From positions 25,581,667-25,645,666 of the forward strand of contig OX424568.1 of assembly GCA_949152475.1 (NCBI GenBank): DNA of 64,000 nucleotides. The letters are read 5' to 3'. Both the position numbers and the translations under genes were made by a program. The DNA is from Terebella lapidaria. Its lineage: Eukaryota > Annelida > Polychaeta > Terebellida > Terebellidae. Each line of letters opens with the position of its first letter. Positions within the stretch are counted from its first letter, which is position 1. Below are positions 42,749 through 54,380 of this stretch, in pieces. The notes under the pieces were generated by a model that made no database searches, was not told the origin of the DNA, and was given only the letters and a program-made list of their open reading frames with translations.

Positions 42749-43771
42749 TTATATCCATTTCAAATGAAATTGTTTACATGGGCGAACGATGCGTTGTTGT
42801 TTGCGGAAGCCGCGTTCAAGTCGTCTGGCTATAACATTCCATTTACGAGTGGGGACTTCCTCGCCCCTGCGTACTTTCAGGATCGCTCTGGTCACCAGGT
42901 CTAAGCACGCTTTCTCCCAGGACGACAACTGTAAAATCGCAGAGGATATACAACGGGAAAGTTGAAGGTTCGGGTTCAACGTAATTGTTATATCATGAAT
43001 ATATATATATATATATATATTTATAATGACACACTCACGGGTTTGTTGCTGGTGACATCATAAAATTCCACCACACGCTCGCAACGGAGAGCCTGACACG
43101 TTTGATATTTCGTGCACCTTTTGCACAAAACGTGTCAGCATGGGTGTGCCACGGCGTGCATCTTGTTTTCCCGATGAATAGCGCCAAAGCATGCTTCGCA
43201 TTTTCGCTGAAAGTGCGGTTCTGCAAGGGGAAAAAGGGGGAATTTTCTTATGTATCACATTATGTGTATTGCTGGTAATAGATTGATACCAAAATGAACA
43301 AACTGATATTCATGCAATAACATCATTGTCAATGGTTCGATTGTACATTAATTAATTCAGTCGCGTTCTATTCATAACTTTGTTTAACCAGAAAGGATAG
43401 AAATGTGAACCATGCGAGAGGTATATGTAAAATATTCTATTGCCGAAATAAATTAAAAAGTGATATTCAAATTGATATTCAAACTCATTTTCTCCCGAGT
43501 ATGGGTTATCAGTTTTGTTTTTAGAATTTTGAACCCAAAGTTTTACGGGTAACACGCAGATTACCAGATGGAATGCTTCGATGAATTAGTGATAAATTCC
43601 ACATCGCACTAAAAAAGTCATATCATGTATTCACACTCACCTAAATACGGGTGATACGCCAGGTTGAATTCGTTGGTTAGTCGCTGTAGGGCCCAAAATG
43701 TTAAAGTGGACTCATTCGGAATGTACCGGGAGAACGCCAGGCTAAACATCAGCTTTCTCCATTGTTTTTCC
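42749..43771 (-). pseudogene. RING-finger-like three-exon gene
   Basis: Minus strand. Exon 43771-43641 reads WRKLMFSLAFSRYIPNES and then FWALQRLTNEFNLAYHPYL. Exon 43220-43039 reads PHFQRKCEACFGAIHRENK, ...HPC, a stop, HVLCKRCTKYQTCQALRCE. Exon 42928-42749 reads LSSWEKACLDLVTRAILKVR to a final HLKWI and stop. Phases match across both introns (donors GTGAGT, acceptors TACAG, TGCAG and TACAG). C-x2-C, PC-x-H, C-x2-C and a last Cys pair resemble a RING, typical of E3 ubiquitin ligases, though the spacing is not textbook. One in-frame stop lies inside the finger. An upstream exon may exist near 43800-43940. Confidence 0.5.
42996..43022. repeat. (AT)n microsatellite
   Basis: Simple AT run inside the second intron of the RING-like gene. 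Confidence 0.9.
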
Positions 43772-44149
43772 CTGTATCAAATTGCAGACTTCTCCATCTT
43801 GTTTTCTCTCCTCGCTGACGAAAATCACTTAGTGGTGCTTTGAATGTTTCAGAGAGAGTGAGTATGGTATTCACGAATGGAGCGCTTTTTTTATACAGGA
43901 CGGCTCCGCGTTTCGGACAATGGACAAAGGCCTGAGTGAGAAAGCAGCTTTTAGAGTAATAAGTAATGTTTTACAGAAGACATATGCGTCAGACATAAGG
44001 GGTGAATTCACTCTTTTCTAACAATCGGACAAAGGTAGGTGAAAATTGGCAGCAGGTGAATGTGCAAACGACTTACGCGTAACTTACACGAGTTGGTGGT
44101 AATGCAAATCTCAAAATTGTATTGGCATGAGGCTTTACCTTTCAATTTC

Positions 44150-44549
44150 TAATTTTAGAAACTGACTGTCAAGAAAAATGAGTCTAAGCCTGTATCCTAG
44201 GACTTTTCCGACCCTGGCAACCACCTGAGCAGACTTACTCAATGGACAAACCCCCCTTTGCTCCATCACCCCGAAACCAATAACCATCAAACATTAGCAT
44301 CATCATTATGGAATATTTTACATTAATCATGATTTTCACCATTTATTCCATTATCATGACAATATACAGAAGGGGGAGAAGAGGAGATGAGTAAGACGTC
44401 AATGATTAGATTTATCTGCTATTTTAAGGTATTCCAATATTTATATATTTTTAGTGATATCCATTTTTCTTTTAAATGATATTAATGAAATTTCATATTC
44501 TCCCGCAGGAGACTGAGATGACATTTTCAAATAACCAGGTAAGTCTTTG
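44150..44549 (+). CDS. multi-copy transmembrane-tail module, copy 2
   Basis: Plus-strand counterpart of 35390-35810. CTAATTTTAG acceptor, SDPGNHLSRLTQWTN, then PETNNHQTLASSLWNI and a hydrophobic stretch that is interrupted here by stops. A microexon at 44520-44549 (ETEMTFSNNQ, CAG and GTAAGT borders) follows. The copies share exon borders and sequence, so they derive from one spliced gene. Confidence 0.45.
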
Positions 44550-44821
44550 TAGGTGTGTGTGTGTGTTGGTGTGCGTGTAGGTGTGTATACCATGGAACCT
44601 GCTTTACGGGCAATGCCACAATTTTTGCCCACCAAAATATCGCAACGTACCCACATAGTACTGATAGGTTTTATCAACGATCAAATGTAAAGACCAATAG
44701 TGGAATCTTGTGCATGCAACTCGTCTTTCTATTCTCTGAATTAATTAATAAATGACAAAAAAACATGCCAAGGCCATGATAGAGGAAAAAAACAAAGGTA
44801 GACATTACCGAATTTTCAATC

Positions 44822-45965
44822 GTGCTTCTGGATCAAATACTCTCACTGTGTTTCACAGCAACATATGCGAATGTGAAAGATGTCGGAGCACCATGGGTGC
44901 ACCACAGGAACAGAAACAAACCTTCAGCACGCACTTTAGCAACGGCCAGTGACGCATCTGGTAATGGATCAAAGTCTGCAACAGTGAAGTCATCCCCTCA
45001 GGAAAATGGTGAATCGAAGTCTACAACAGTGAAGTTATCTCAAAAGAACAGTCAAACCTCAGGACCTGCGGGTGACAAGAAGAAAAAATGTGTCCTGTGC
45101 AAGGGTGAAACACAACTTAGACAAGTGTGACAGTTTCCTAGCCAAGAGTCTGACAGAACGGAATCAGTTTGTCAAAGAACATGCCTTATGCTTCCGATGC
45201 ATGAGCTATGGGCACATTGGTCGAGACTGCAAGCATCCCAAGAAATGTCAAGTATGTGAGAAGCGTCACCCGACATCCCTGCACAGCTATGCATTTGCCG
45301 TTGATATTAGGCCCAAGAACTCTGAGACCTTGGCTACTGCGATGAAGACGCTAGCCAATATGTCAAACCAGAAGTGCAGTATGATCGTGCCAGTCTGGTT
45401 GACTCATCGAGCTAATCCTGCTACTGAAGTGCTAACATATGCTTTGCTAGACACTCAATCAGACACAACATTCGTGACCAGATCCACTGTAGACAAACTG
45501 GGACTCTCGGGGGTGAAGACACATCTCCGTCTATCAACGATGTCCTCAGTTAACGAACTAGTTGGATGTGAGAAGTTTTCTGGATTTCAAGTACGAGCAC
45601 ACAATGAACTGGTTACTGTTGCACTTCCGGTCACCTACACGCGGGATACCATTCCTGCCACAAAGGACCATATACCGACCCCTGAAGTTGCCAAGGCTTG
45701 GCCCTATCGCTGATTGTATGCTTCCTCTGAAGCCATGTTCGATTGGCTTGTTGATAGGATACAACTGTACCCAAGCACTCATACCAAGAGAAGTGATCCC
45801 TCCTCCCGTTGGTTCAAAGGCGCCATATGCCCAAAAGACTGACCTTGGGTGGAGCATCATTGGTGATGTGGGTACCTTGAATGACCAGTCAGACAAAATC
45901 GGTGAAAAAAAAAAGGAATTTACTATCTGTGAGATGCTCTCTGGTGTACTGCTGAAAAAGTCGCC
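44822..45965 (+). mobile_element. BEL/Pao retrotransposon remnant (fossil)
   Basis: Contains a zinc-knuckle region (HALCFRCMSYGHIGRDC and CQVCEKRHPTSLH) and a retropepsin-like stretch (LTYALLDTQSDTTFV), followed by IGYNCTQALIPREVIPPP and LGWSIIGDV. These are landmarks of the BEL/Pao Gag-protease junction. No RT, RNase H, integrase or LTRs were seen. It is a short, broken internal fragment (about two breaks), moderately old. Confidence 0.8.
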
Positions 45966-45969
45966 TTGA

Positions 45970-47038
45970 ATATAAATGATATTTGTGCATCAAAAACTGC
46001 ATGGCAAATAATATTTTATTGACACATAATAACCACCCAGCATGCGATTAGTTAAAGGTTACAGAATGGATCAACACAAAATACCCCTGCATTGGGTATG
46101 CAACCTAGTACTACACAGAGGAGGACACAAAATTTCCGAAAGGAGGGGACAGTTGGGTAGACTGACGAATGCAACAGACGTGGGGTCTGGGGCCCGCATA
46201 GGTCCCCAGAAACCAACGACTTGTAGGTGTTCTGTAGTGAAATGAGAGACTCAGAGCTCGGAAATGTGTTACTATGAAGCAGGCACTTTATATCTTACCT
46301 TCATCCTTTCAAATCAGAAATATTTTTATCTTCATTAGAGTGAAAAATATCTATAAAAATAACATTCACTGCTAGATACCCAACAGATCAACACTAACAA
46401 GTGTGATGATTTTCTAATGTCATACTCGTATGCACATACCCAACCCATTTCTGTGCATATACTTTTTTAATATGCCATTGATGTTTATGAATTCAGTAAT
46501 CTTTCTCCAATAGAAAATGTACAATTATTTCCAGGTTTTTTGACATGTTTTTCTCCAAGAGAATATATGTAAATCATAGGCTAATGCTCATTCTGACATC
46601 ATAGGGTGCATAAAGAACAACACAAATTTTATTATAAGTTACTTCACCCCTTAACTCAATATGTCCCAGCATGTTCAACTTGATTTCATACTTTGTAATT
46701 CAATTGACAGAAGAATTAAATTTGTGTTAGAATAATATAAGCAGCTTTTGATGGCCTTGAACTTGACATCAGAAGAATAATAACTCCAAAGGTCGCGTAT
46801 GACTTCTATAAATGTGTAAAACTAGCCTATAGGAAGCTATTTACCATGCAGCTTCAGTGACCTTGAACTCGACCCGAGATGACGTAAGCAATTAATCTCA
46901 AGGTATTATCTCACCGGCAATGTTTCAAACTGAAATTGTCCAGTAACCTATTTCAGCCATTGGGCTAATTTTCTGTTAGGCCTTATGAAAATTGGTCATC
47001 TTCATTTGTTCTTTAAAAGTTTTCAATCTTTTTTTCAG
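45970..47038. other. non-coding stretch; right end of a P-related element
   Basis: About 46740-46965 ends with CCAGTAACCT, then GCCATTGGGCTAATTTTC. This is the right terminus seen in element P, so a shorter diverged relative without the satellite array lies here. Confidence 0.5.
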
Positions 47039-47068
47039 CTGAAGGCCAGTTTAACTGCTCGACAAGAG
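47039..47068 (+). CDS. 30-bp microexon, unknown gene
   Basis: TTTTTTTCAG acceptor and GTAATA donor. Encodes LKASLTARQE, in phase with the exon at 47623. Confidence 0.45.
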
Positions 47069-47622
47069 GTAATAAACTAAATTGTTGTAGAGATTTCCTT
47101 GTGAACGCTCCACAGGTTGCATATTTCAACTGCTTTTCATTATATTTCACATGGTACTTATTATGGTAAGATCATGACCCCTGAATGAGGACACTTTGTG
47201 CTGAAATTAGCCTATTTAGACTAGTGTTGGATTGGTACTAGTAATTGGTTCCAATTTCATCTTTGATGAATTTGGTTCAATTCAACCACCCAATGATCTA
47301 TTAAAATGATTAATTAGTTTCTTACATAACCGCCCAGAAGTTATTAGTATGTTTATAAGATGCAGGGGGTTTGGATAAAAGCATGGGTAAAAATTGGAAG
47401 CACTTTAGATTCAGATCTTAGTCATACACCCAAATCAGAATAAAAGTGTACCAAACAGATATGTACCAAACAGTCACACATTTCAAACTATACCTTCCAT
47501 TTTTAAAATTAAAAAACAAAGAAAAAAAATACAGAGTATGGGAATAGACAAGGCCTCTACATGTACATGACATGTAGGCTTTAATGTCTAATATGAATTT
47601 ACTTTCATGAAATTTTTTCCAG

Positions 47623-47725
47623 TCCCTGATGCAGAGGCGTGATCAGGATGAAACTGCCAAATGGTGGATGAATCTCGGGCTGGATAGAGATGGTTTACGT
47701 TTGAAGTTCATATCACGAGAAATAG
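47623..47725 (+). CDS. small exon, unknown gene
   Basis: TTTTTTCCAG acceptor and GTTTGT donor. It encodes SLMQRRDQDETAKWWMNLGL followed by DRDGLRLKFISREI. The sequence is strongly coding-like, in phase with the microexon at 47039. It ends 22 bp before a P-related element, which may have cut off the next exon. No family is assigned; a SET or pre-SET context is conceivable but unsupported. Confidence 0.5.
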
Positions 47726-47747
47726 GTTTGTTCATATTTAAGTTCCC

Positions 47748-48215
47748 GAACCTATGATCCGATAAACTAATGGCCCCATGGCGTTGCCTCCGTCGTCGTC
47801 ATCCACATTTTTAGCTTTTTTGTTTACAGGCAAATTTTTCGTTGTCCTTAAATCGCTGGTCTGCGTGTTGCCGGCAGTCGGAGTTTCCTGGTGGGTCAGT
47901 GAAAAAACTGAAAAAAAACTTTTTTGGACTTTTTTTGTATTTTTTCTTTATTTCAATGGGAGCTGTTACACTGTACCTGTGTTCACATAGAACACTTGAA
48001 GATGAGCTTAGATAATGGTACATTCAAATTGGAAGTCATATATGGCGATTTGAGTGGTGACCTTGAATTTGACCTTCGACGACCTTGGAACGTCAAATAG
48101 CCATTCCAAAATGGTCTGAAATCCACAAATTGGCCTCTGGAATGAAAACGCTTGATCATATCATAGAGCTTAGGTTTGTAGTCATATATGGTGAACCTTT
48201 TGGTGACCTTGAACT
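47748..48215 (+). mobile_element. P-related element, short
   Basis: Starts near ACCTATGATCCGATAA with CCATGGCGTTGCCTCC, GTCGTC and TTTTTTGTTTACAGGC. It then has TGGTGACCTTGAATTTGACC but no satellite array. Confidence 0.6.
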
Positions 48216-48221
48216 TAAGAG

Positions 48222-48910
48222 CAGCGAGAAGTATCAGAAGACCAGCTTCTTGTACCACTTGATACTTTTTCGTGGAGGTTCATACTTTGACTCATTCTAG
48301 TAATTTTTCCCACTCCGTTCCTATTTTTGGCAATATTTTTTGTTTCCTCTATTTCCTCGATCCCAACTTCAATTGTGAAAAGTAAAAAAGAATGTTTCCA
48401 AATCATGATTGAAGAGACATTACATGTACATATTCATATGGTGGGTGATGGTGTGGGTGCCCCAAAATTGATGTGATGGTTAGGAATGACCATCCCATAA
48501 TCTTTGACAACACATGTAACCATGGATGCCGCTTACACACTCTGTCTCAGTATTGGGTCTTTTTACATGGTTTGCAAAGATTTGGGCTTGACCAATAGCA
48601 AATCATAATTCCAAAACGCACACCTTGATCTGAAAGAAAATCCCTAACACTGGATCTGAATCAGTTGAAAGGAATTGCCGTAGAATACCCTGCCTATTTC
48701 TGTTTTTTATGTTGACGTTCATGGCCAGGACTGCAACGATCTGCCCCAAAATATTTGGGTTTTTTTCAGTTGTTATTGGTTAAAATTGCAAATCTCAAAA
48801 TTGTATTGGCATGAGGTTTCACTGTTTAATTTCTAATTTTAGAACTGATTGTCAAGAAAAAAATGAGTAAGCCTGTCCCCCAGGACATATCCGACCCTAG
48901 TAAGCATGTG
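48222..48910 (+). repeat. interspersed repeat carrying the empty site of element P2
   Basis: Reverse-complement match to 38660-38536 plus 36274-35690. The junction CAATATTTTTTGTTTCC at 48331-48347 is intact where P2 is inserted in the other copy. The right end includes the first exon of the transmembrane-tail module (KKKMSKPVPQDISDP). Confidence 0.85.
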
Positions 48911-49391
48911 TAACTTTCGATGTTCGTACTTAGTAATGCAATTTGGGGGTTCGAACTAAAATATCACAGAAACAAATAAATATCGATAAGCTACATCTGT
49001 TGGTACCACTTCCGGGAAAATAAGATCACAGGCAGCGATTTGGACTTGCCGGTGGGTATTTGTTACGCTTTATAAGGGACCGCCATTTCAACAGTTTCAA
49101 CGGATTTAATTTTGCATTGTATATCACACAAATCCATGATTAACTGATCTGGATACCGTAATTTCAACAAGCAGGCCTACCTCAATGTAAATTAAGGGTG
49201 TATCTCCACCTGGACCCATTCTGAGGGGCTGAAATTTGAAATAATATGATGATTTTCAGACTTTTAAACATTCATTAATATGACATTGTGTGATTGGAAG
49301 CGGATTTGGGAACCAATTCTGAGATTTTGCTTAGGATATTAACGAAGCGTTTTGCATGGATACATTTGAAATATGGGGTTCCAAATTCTAA
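48911..49391. other. non-coding stretch
   Basis: No feature recognised. Confidence 0.4.
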
Positions 49392-49572
49392 AACTACTTT
49401 CGCCTCAGCTAAAACATTTTCGTTGCAGCTAAAAACTATTTTTGCCTCAGCTAAAACATTTTCGCTGCAGCTAAAACTATTTTTGTTCCAGCTAAAACTA
49501 TTTTCGCTGCAGCTATAACCATTTCAGCTGCAGCTAAAAATATTTTCGCCCCAGCTAAAATATTTTCGCCAC
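49392..49572. repeat. minisatellite, ~19-bp AGCTAAAA unit
   Basis: About nine variants of CAGCTAAAACTATTTTCGC, some with CAGCTGCAGCTAAAA. Open frames on both strands are products of the unit length. Confidence 0.9.
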
Positions 49573-51248
49573 TTGAAAATCTCCCAGTCTCCAAAAAATC
49601 CCCCCGCCACCAAATACCAAACAAATCTAAACCAAATGAAAATGACACAAATAAGCCGCCGTATTACCCAGTACAGAGCTTTTAAACATTCGAAAAAGAT
49701 TTGTGCGAATTTGTGAATTCAGACACGATTACGGGATAACTCTACAAACGCGGGTGACTCAGATACACAGCCAAAATTGCAAATGATGCTCCAAACGGCC
49801 TGGTCTCAGAATACATTGACACCATATATACCTGTCAAAAACTTTCGAATTATTATTTGATGGTATTATAGCTCAACACAGTACCTTTTTTCGCCATGGA
49901 ACATCTTTGAAGCCATAATCATATCTCAACTCCGAGCCAGTTTGATGTCGTCTTCAGCAAAGAGGCACAGGTGTGGTCTGTTTTGACATATGACCAAGCG
50001 CATCTTGGCATTAGGCGATTCGAACACGTATATGTCGTTAACATATCGTCCTAGTGTGTTCGACTTGGTTGCGTCATAACTGCAAACAACAGTCTATGAA
50101 TGTAATACTTGTTTAAAAAAAGTTATGACACACTGCTGATCATTTATGCACCTTCTGATAAACCGAATGTATGCATTCATCATTCAAATTTACTGATAAC
50201 GGAAATTGGAGAACAAATGCAGAAGTGTAAACAATATTAATGAGGTAAATGAATGATAATGGTAATGGGAATACCTTACCAGAACTTACTTCCCTCGAAA
50301 GGGAAGTAGTACATGTATGCCCAGCCTGTGGGGTATTTTCTTTCCCGTTTGAGAGCATCGTTATAGGACAAGAGTTCTCCCCGATAGACCATGAGAAATT
50401 CCCCTTTTCCGAAGGCTTTTTGGGTGAAGATCCCATATCCTGTCGATATGAACACGTTTTGCTTATATGCACTTGCTTTTGTTAAATATTACGTGTAACT
50501 TTACATCTGGTAGGCCTACTTGGTGTCCGTACTGGCCCTATTGTTCTCAATGGGTTTACCTCTAACTCATGAAGTAGACCTGGTCAGAGGTATATACTAA
50601 TTGTTATTCTAACAGGCACGTGTCTTATAATGTTAAAAGTATAATGGTAAAAAACATCACAACAGCAGAACTTAAGGTTACGTCTGCGGCCACGGGGACA
50701 AATGAGGTTGGAATCAATACTTGAGGCTGAGTGAACACGAAAACATTTAAGGATGAGTGAACACAGTACGTTCCGTGGTTAAAGGATCCTTAAAATAAAT
50801 ACTAGATCAATTTCAATTATAAGGCCTTTTGATCAGTTTGCTAATAACATGAAAATTATCTCGATTCGTATTGTGAACTCGAACTCGTATTGTAATAAAT
50901 CTCTCGAGTTCCCTCTCACAGAGATCATTTCTCGTGAAAGTTCTACGCTACCATAATACCTCCATTACAGGGGTGGAGCTTGTCCATGCGTAAATTGATT
51001 CTCATCCGCATTGTTTGTAGCTGTACATTATTTTTGCCAAAAAGTGTTTTAGTTGCACTTTCCCACAAAGGATCATTGTGTGTTGTCATTGCTCAATATT
51101 TGCTACTTAGTTGTGTTGTAATGTGAGTTTGTGACTTAAAATATAGGTAATGTCATCGTTGGCTTAATTCGGTAGCAATCAGTTCACGCATGGGCAAACT
51201 CCTCACCAGTGGGGCCATGGGGCCAAAAATACAACATATATTTTTCTT
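49573..51248. other. non-coding stretch
   Basis: No recognised gene. The 78-residue frame at 50249-50485 (VVHVCPACGVFSFPF) has one Cys pair but no finger. Confidence 0.4.
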
Positions 51249-52055
51249 CTTAGGGAGAGTATATCACATTTACTGCAAGGGGGTAATTCGGTGTATGTGT
51301 GTCTCCTAGACACTAGGAAAGCTTTCGACATGGTATGGCATCCAGGGTTATTATATAAACTCGCACAGATAGGTTGCAATAAACACTTGTTAGCTATTCT
51401 GTATGATTTCTATCAGGGCTTCAGGTGTTCAGTTCAAGTCGCAGGTGGTTTATCTCACTGGTTTGTCGCAGAGCAGGGAGTTCATCAGGGTGGTCCATTT
51501 TCAATGTTATTATATGTGGTGTTCAATAACGATCTGCTTAACCAGTTGAGGATTGATGGTCATGGTGCGAAGGTGTTTGGTCTAGATGTTGCATCCCCAG
51601 CGTATGCAGACGATGTATCCCTTATTGCACTACATAAAGCACCATTACAAGCTATGCTTGATAGAGCGTACTCCCATAGTAAAAGGTGGCGTTATGATTT
51701 TAATCCCGACAAATCACACGTGCTAGTTTTTGGTAAAGATACATCCCCTCAGAGGCAGGTACTTCTGGGTGAAGAGTCTATGACTGTCGTTAATGCAGAT
51801 AAACACCTCGGTATTGCACTATATACATCGCAGGGTGTTCCAGAAGAGGCAATCGACGGGCGTATTAGCAAGGGTAGACGTACTGTTCATGCTGCGTTGG
51901 CGCTAGGTAGTCGCTATCAGGCGCTACACATGCCGTCGTTAGCCAAGAGACAGTACGAACCACGGCTAACACCAAGGTTAGCAGTACCTCCTCTACTTTT
52001 TCAGGAGTAGCCTATCTGTTTTCACTTTTTTTCTGGATCTACTGAAGAATGGCAA
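51249..52055 (+). mobile_element. LINE fragment with reverse transcriptase domain
   Basis: Begins inside the RT (GNSVYVCLLDTRKAFDMVWH) and is open for about 250 codons. It contains AEQGVHQGGPFSMLLYVVFN, the catalytic SPAYADDVSLIALHK and the thumb-side WRYDFNPDKSHVLVFGK. These are standard non-LTR RT motifs in order. The 5' part (endonuclease) and the C-terminus after LLFQE are lost. The 3' tract matches 7098-7340, so at least two copies of this family are in the window. The clade is not certain (CR1/L2-like range). Confidence 0.85.
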
Positions 52056-52266
52056 TATTAACAAATCCGAAAGAAAGACCGGGTACAAGATACTTGCATG
52101 CGATAACTCAAGAAAAAAATCATTGTGAAGATTGAAATGTTAGTTTAGTCCAACATGCTATTGCTCTGACATAGTGAAATTCTCTGGTAATCAACGTAGC
52201 CCATTTGTCCTAGTGTATTTTGCTAGTATGTCCGGTGAATTCTAATATTTTATTTTGTTTAGCTGA

Positions 52267-52770
52267 GGAAGAAATGATGACTAAACATAATGTGACAGAA
52301 GATATGTTAGTGGAAGGAGAGGCGGAGGCGGCAACTGCATCCGTAGCTTCGGAGCTGGCCGCAGGCGAGGAAGGGATGACAGATGTATACCTGGCCCATC
52401 AAAGGTGCCTTCAGGCGCCATTCTTAACGACTTCTTGGACCACTTCCAAGATTTTGGTGGTGGATCAAAATCAAAATACCAAACCAGGGTGGCGGCAAAT
52501 CATGTTTCCGCCATCCTTTTCTCGGTGAATGGGCTCCAAGGGTTGGAGGACACCAAAATAAAAACATGCTTCATAACCCATCTATCAGCATTGATCAGGT
52601 TATGGTGTGCCAAAACGGGAGACTTCCACCCTGAGAAACTACTTGTTTTCTTTGGACAAGTTCATTGTTTTTCTGTACCATAGTGAAACATATCTGAAAC
52701 AAATCTGGACATGACTGAAACAGGTTTGAACATGTACTAGTCTGAAACGAGTCTGAACACGTCGCCATAT
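52267..52770 (+). CDS. duplicated acidic ORF, copy 2
   Basis: Direct duplicate of 20142-20640. It is open in two overlapping frames: GEAEAATASVASELAAGEE, and PSGAILNDFLDHFQDFGGG then SKYQTRVAANHVSAILFSV, ending VFFGQVHCFSVP. An acceptor-like TTTAG lies just upstream at 52261. No enzyme motif is seen, and a helical N-terminal domain of a recombinase-like protein is only a guess. Confidence 0.35.
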
Positions 52771-52779
52771 AAATATTCA

Positions 52780-54150
52780 AATAACAATAATAGATAAGGT
52801 GCAGAGTTGCTCCTTGTCTTTTCCATTTGGCAGATCTACTCTATCATTTATTCTATTTCTCATTTTTTTAATCGGTTAAACTTTATTTGTGAAACTAGAA
52901 CACTCAACCAAAATAAACACAAAACAAATTGAATATCTAAGGGTTTAGTATGTGCAAAAATGAAGTATTTTTACATACCTATTAATTTTCTTTTGATTTG
53001 AGCCTGTTGTATTTATTTCATTGGTGTATTTACTTGCTGGTTGATTTAATATGATTTTTGTTCCTGTTTCTCAAACATAAACATTACCTGAAGATATCAC
53101 GTCGATCATTGAAACGTTCTTCGGTACACGTCTATCCAATCACATCATGTTTAATATCCTGCATCTTCGAAGCAGGCTACACACAGTAATCATGCCCCAG
53201 AAAGCCCGTCTCAATTGACATATCGTCAGCAATCAAGAGAAGAAAAGTGAGTTTCAAGCTGTGTCACTTTTCATCGTACGCAGGTAGTTGAGTGGTAGCT
53301 TGTGGATGGGGGGGGGGGGGGGGGGGTATTTGGGTGTATTAGTAAAGTGAAAATATGATGTGGGCTTATACTGAAGCACTCAATGAGTTGAGCGGAATCT
53401 TCTTTACAGAGTGTCAATGACATGATTTGATCAAAAGTTATAAGAGTTTGAAGCTTAGTGCTGTTTTGCGATACTTCACAATGTTCTCTTGTAAACGGCA
53501 AGGAGTTATGATTTCAGACGGACAGGGCAATAGCAGTATGCCCCCTCCCGAAAAAGTCGCGGATGGAGGCATACAAATTTTGACAAAGCCAAAAGCATTT
53601 CTGCCAGAATGCTGTAACTTTACCATATTTAACGAGACTTTCTCTTCCTTCAGACCTTTGCTTGTCAAGTTGACTTTCAGTCAGGTTTTCCGTGCCTACT
53701 CCCTTTCATGCTTCCGAAACCTATGGAATGTATATTGAATTGAAAGAATTGCAAAATTTCATTACTTTGTCCTCTCCAAAATTATTATTAAAAATATATA
53801 TAAAATACAGCTAATTATACATGTAAGAGACCATGATTTGAAGGAACCGAAAATTCACAATCGATGAGTTTAGAAGTTTTATAAATGAAACGTCCAACAG
53901 TTTGAACACTAATTCCAACGCATCAGGCAAACTCAGTTTCTTCTCCCGCAACTTTCTGGTTCGTTCAGCGCCTGACGATCGTCGACGTTGAGTGCTATTT
54001 CAGAATCAGAAGAGTCAAAGTCATCAAGATCAGGATGACGTGGAGGTGATTTCGACAGCCGCATTATGTGCCTGTCATGGTTAGAACATTTATGAAGACG
54101 ATGCTATGGCTGACATACTCATAAAACTAGTTTATATATTCATTATTTAT
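52780..54150. other. non-coding stretch with a poly(G) run
   Basis: A 19-20 bp G tract at about 53309-53328. The 103-residue frame at 53427-53738 is not recognised. Confidence 0.5.
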
Positions 54151-54153
54151 TTT

Positions 54154-54380
54154 TTCAGATATAACATCAATGCAAAACTCGCCGATATATAACCCGAAGG
54201 GAAATGACACAGGGGAGAACAACAAGTTAGGAGAGAGAGTGGAGGGTTGTCCCGTCGACGCCCTCTACACTGGTCAGCAGCATGGCAGATTCGGCACAAG
54301 ACCAGCACAAGAATCGTGCCGCCCTTGCTGCTGACCACGTGAGGCCAGTGAGCGCCATCGACAGGGACTGCGAAAAGAGT
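54154..54380 (+). CDS. C-terminal exon related to 16863-17378
   Basis: After TTTTTTCAG the segment encodes DITSMQNSPIYNPKGNDTGE and, in a frame shared with the 17-kb copy, AALAADHVRPVSAIDRDCEK with a stop. The basic tail AKRAKNEL of the other copy is lost here through a local deletion. This is a duplicated terminal exon of an unknown gene. Confidence 0.4.

Noticed and set aside
49294-49648. ORFs over the AGCTAAAA array (both strands)
   Set aside because: Products of the simple tandem unit.
53427-53738. ORF pair on both strands near the poly(G) run
   Set aside because: Overlapping frames of similar length on both strands, with no family signal and no splice context.
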